Positions 60,789-62,651 of a DNA stretch of 62,651 nt are shown in pieces. The position numbers and the translations under genes were made by a program. Source of the DNA: Bog-950 sp964423405 (GTDB lineage: Bacteria > Bacteroidota > Bacteroidia > Chitinophagales > LD1). Under the pieces are notes generated by a model. It was not told where the DNA came from. It searched no databases and saw only the letters and a list, made by a program, of their open reading frames with translations. The DNA is taken from positions 1 through 62,651 of the forward strand of contig CAYREY010000020.1 of NCBI GenBank assembly GCA_964423405.1. The letters are read 5' to 3'. Within the stretch, counting starts at the first letter, position 1. Each line of letters begins with the position of its first letter.

Positions 60789-62651
60789 ATGAGGTTTTTT
60801 ACCCGGCTTGTTTTATTGGTTACCAGCCTGTTGGCTACGGGGCACCTTTTTGCCCAGTCGCCCTACGATGATGAGGTATGCCTGGATAAAACCGTAAAAC
60901 AGCTAAAGCAGGAAGAGCAAAAGAAAAAGCTGATGAAAGGGTTGGATAAAACCCTTATCTACATATCGTACCTAAGCTATAAAGACCGCACCGTTGACCG
61001 CCCGCTGAAAGGCATACCCGAGTTTGAACCCTATGCCGGTATGTTTGTACGCAATATAGATATACAGGTAATAGACCCTTATGGTGTTACTATAGAGAAG
61101 CCGTACAACGACCACTACAACAAGTTTCAGAAATTTGCCAACCGCATACAGATAAAAACCAAAGACTGGGTAATACGCAACGAGCTGTTGTTTAAGAATG
61201 GCGACAGGGTAGTACCGGTGCTGTTTGCCGATACCGAAAAGAACCTGTGGGGGCGCAACACCTTTAAAGATGTGAAGATTTTTATGCGGCCGGTAGAGGG
61301 TAGCGAAACACTGGTAGATGTGGTGGTGATGGTGCAGGATATGTGGAGCTGGAGCCTGAACACCAGCCTGGAGTACAACAAGATTGCCGCCGGTATTCAG
61401 TTCAAAAACTTTCTGGGGTTGCCGCAAAGTATATCGGCGTGGGCATCGCTTAATTACCGTAAAGATAACCTGTGGAGCGTGTATGGTAACTATAGCTACG
61501 ATAACATCCGCAGCTCGCATATAGATGCACGGGTATCATACATCTACAGCAATTTCAGCAAAGGCGGCACTATCCGTATCCGCCGCGATTTCTTTTCGGC
61601 CAACAGCCGCTGGGCCGGCCACCTGAAAGCAGGCCTGTTCCGCGAAAGCAACTCGCTGCCCAATGCCTTTGGGCCCAGCATACCTACCAATGTATTTTAT
61701 AACTGGCAGGATGTATGGTTAGCATCATCGCATAAGTTACCCGGCAGGCTGGGAAAGAAATACGATTTGCTGCGCTTTATTCTTTCGGCACGTATGTACC
61801 GCAGCAACTATACCTCGCGGCCTTTCAGGCGCAGTGCCGATGGCGCGCAAACGTTTATAGACCGCACGTATTTTTTAGGCAGTATTGGTTTTGCCAACTG
61901 GAACTACTACGTAGATCACTCGGTGTATTACCTGGGCCAGGCCGAGTACTTTAGCCGTGGTTTAAACGGCGCGCTTATACTGGGGTTCGACTATGATGAG
62001 GAGTTGCAGAAACGCTTTTATGCAGGCCTGCAAATGGAGTATGGCAAGCACATTAACAAGGTAGGCTACTACAACATCCGTGCATCGTACGGTGGCTTTA
62101 CCAAAAAGAATACCTACCAGCAAATCCTGTTCCGTATAGAGCAGAATTTTTATAGCCACGCTATTAAGCTGGGCCCTAAGTTTATGATGCGCCAGTTTAT
62201 ATCGGTAGGTGTTAACATTGGCTTTAACCGCCCGCTTGGTAAAGAACTGGTACTGAATAACAGCAGTGGTATGCGGGGTATTTATACCAACTATATACGC
62301 GGCACCCGCAACTATGTGTTTAACTTTGAGACCGATGTGTACCCTACCTTTAAAGTGCTTGGGTTTACCAGCAGCGTGTTTGCCTTTGCCAACCTGGCTA
62401 TAACGCAACAGGGCTCTATGAGCGAGTTTGAGTTAAAGCAGGGCTATGGGGCTGGCTTACGTTTACGCAACCTGGGGTTGGGTATTGGTTCTTTCGAAAT
62501 TATGTTTGCTTACTATCCGGGCCTGGGTGTACCTAACATGAAACCATGGACCATAGCGGGCGGCTTTGAAAACAACCGCGCTGTATTGCCCGAAAACCTG
62601 TTTCTGCCTACTATACTTAGTGCCGAAGGGCAGCCTTTGTTAAGTGATTAA
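60789..62651 (+). CDS. Omp85-like outer-membrane protein with POTRA domain
   Basis: 620 residues, complete: the stop TAA is the last base of the window. Signal peptide RFFTRLVLLVTSLLATGHLFAQ. A POTRA-like domain spans about 75-185 (GMFVRNIDIQVIDPYGVTIEKPYNDH...WVIRNELLFKNGDRVVPVLFADTEKNLW, then DVVVMVQDMWSWS). A beta barrel with regular aromatic strands makes up the rest. It resembles the surface-antigen/TamA-BamA group, but is smaller than BamA (only one POTRA). The substrate, lipid or protein, is unknown. No neighbours in the window are co-transcribed. Confidence 0.8.
   Translation: MRFFTRLVLLVTSLLATGHLFAQSPYDDEVCLDKTVKQLKQEEQKKKLMKGLDKTLIYISYLSYKDRTVDRPLKGIPEFEPYAGMFVRNIDIQVIDPYGVTIEKPYNDHYNKFQKFANRIQIKTKDWVIRNELLFKNGDRVVPVLFADTEKNLWGRNTFKDVKIFMRPVEGSETLVDVVVMVQDMWSWSLNTSLEYNKIAAGIQFKNFLGLPQSISAWASLNYRKDNLWSVYGNYSYDNIRSSHIDARVSYIYSNFSKGGTIRIRRDFFSANSRWAGHLKAGLFRESNSLPNAFGPSIPTNVFYNWQDVWLASSHKLPGRLGKKYDLLRFILSARMYRSNYTSRPFRRSADGAQTFIDRTYFLGSIGFANWNYYVDHSVYYLGQAEYFSRGLNGALILGFDYDEELQKRFYAGLQMEYGKHINKVGYYNIRASYGGFTKKNTYQQILFRIEQNFYSHAIKLGPKFMMRQFISVGVNIGFNRPLGKELVLNNSSGMRGIYTNYIRGTRNYVFNFETDVYPTFKVLGFTSSVFAFANLAITQQGSMSEFELKQGYGAGLRLRNLGLGIGSFEIMFAYYPGLGVPNMKPWTIAGGFENNRAVLPENLFLPTILSAEGQPLLSD

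Overview
The window comes from a member of the Bacteroidota (Bacteroidetes). The evidence is type IX secretion (T9SS) proteins and C-terminal sorting domains, PorP/SprF and PorV/PorQ family proteins, the primary-sigma promoter form of this phylum (TTTG or TTG at -33, about 19 bases, TAnnTTTG at -7), an antiquitin-type aldehyde dehydrogenase, and an infA-rpmJ-rpsM-rpsK-rpsD-rpoA-rplQ order with a Lys/Ala-rich L17 tail. The family cannot be fixed from sequence reading alone; Chitinophagales or Sphingobacteriales-like is a guess. The sequence is a draft scaffold with three runs of exactly 100 N. Two of these (24371-24470 and 30834-30933) are flanked by identical 55-base copies, so they are unmerged contig overlaps and not real gaps. 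The third (11389-11488) shows no flanking overlap and removes the end of a potassium channel gene.

Layout. 1-762: the 3' end of 23S rRNA, 5S rRNA and a terminator. 1009-4206: a zinc-ribbon membrane protein, a lipoprotein and a secreted GH31 glycosidase. 4264-7929 (minus): a ribosomal protein/RNA polymerase alpha operon with its own promoter. 8352-10350 (plus): cysE-cysK, preceded by a 20-codon leader peptide with five consecutive Cys codons and an intrinsic terminator, which is a classic attenuator arrangement. 10427-18582: a K+ channel, then a minus-strand operon of an AcpH-like protein, a PorV/PorQ-family barrel and a 1750-residue C25 (PorU/gingipain-like) protease. 18643-23445: tyrS, a lipoprotein, pabB, a GNAT enzyme and a collagen-like protein. 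23539-25546: a membrane cytochrome c with a promoter that implies a nearly leaderless mRNA, then yceI under a 38-base perfect palindrome that overlaps its promoter, then a MarR regulator. 25547-30564: methyltransferase, DivIC/FtsB-like protein, membrane protein, ALDH7 and an exported protein. 30936-37063: priA (with a palindromic repeat inserted in frame), a CotH/T9SS protein and a GNAT-like protein. 37213-45230: odhB and lpd of the 2-oxo-acid dehydrogenase complexes, separated by an Omp28-like T9SS protein and a divergent LytTR regulator/hybrid kinase pair. 45276-49860: a GIY-YIG endonuclease gene bracketed by inverted copies of a small hairpin repeat, then an operon beginning with a DHCR7/ERG24-type sterol reductase homologue, then queD and a mini HExxH protein. 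49932-55137: a second collagen-like protein and a PorP/SprF plus PorE-like pair. 55214-62651: a DUF423 protein, an anchored propeller-like protein, purA, a STAS protein, a Fur regulator and an Omp85-like outer-membrane protein that ends on the last base.

The strongest candidates for something new are: (i) the poly-Cys leader attenuator of cysEK; (ii) a dispersed hairpin family with an invariant 12-base loop and compensating stem changes in all three copies, two of which bracket a GIY-YIG nuclease gene; (iii) the DHCR7-like gene and its operon; (iv) the yceI operator; and (v) the repeat-derived peptide insertion in PriA. Upstream Shine-Dalgarno sequences are generally absent, as expected for this phylum, so starts were chosen from family alignment, signal peptides and promoter positions.
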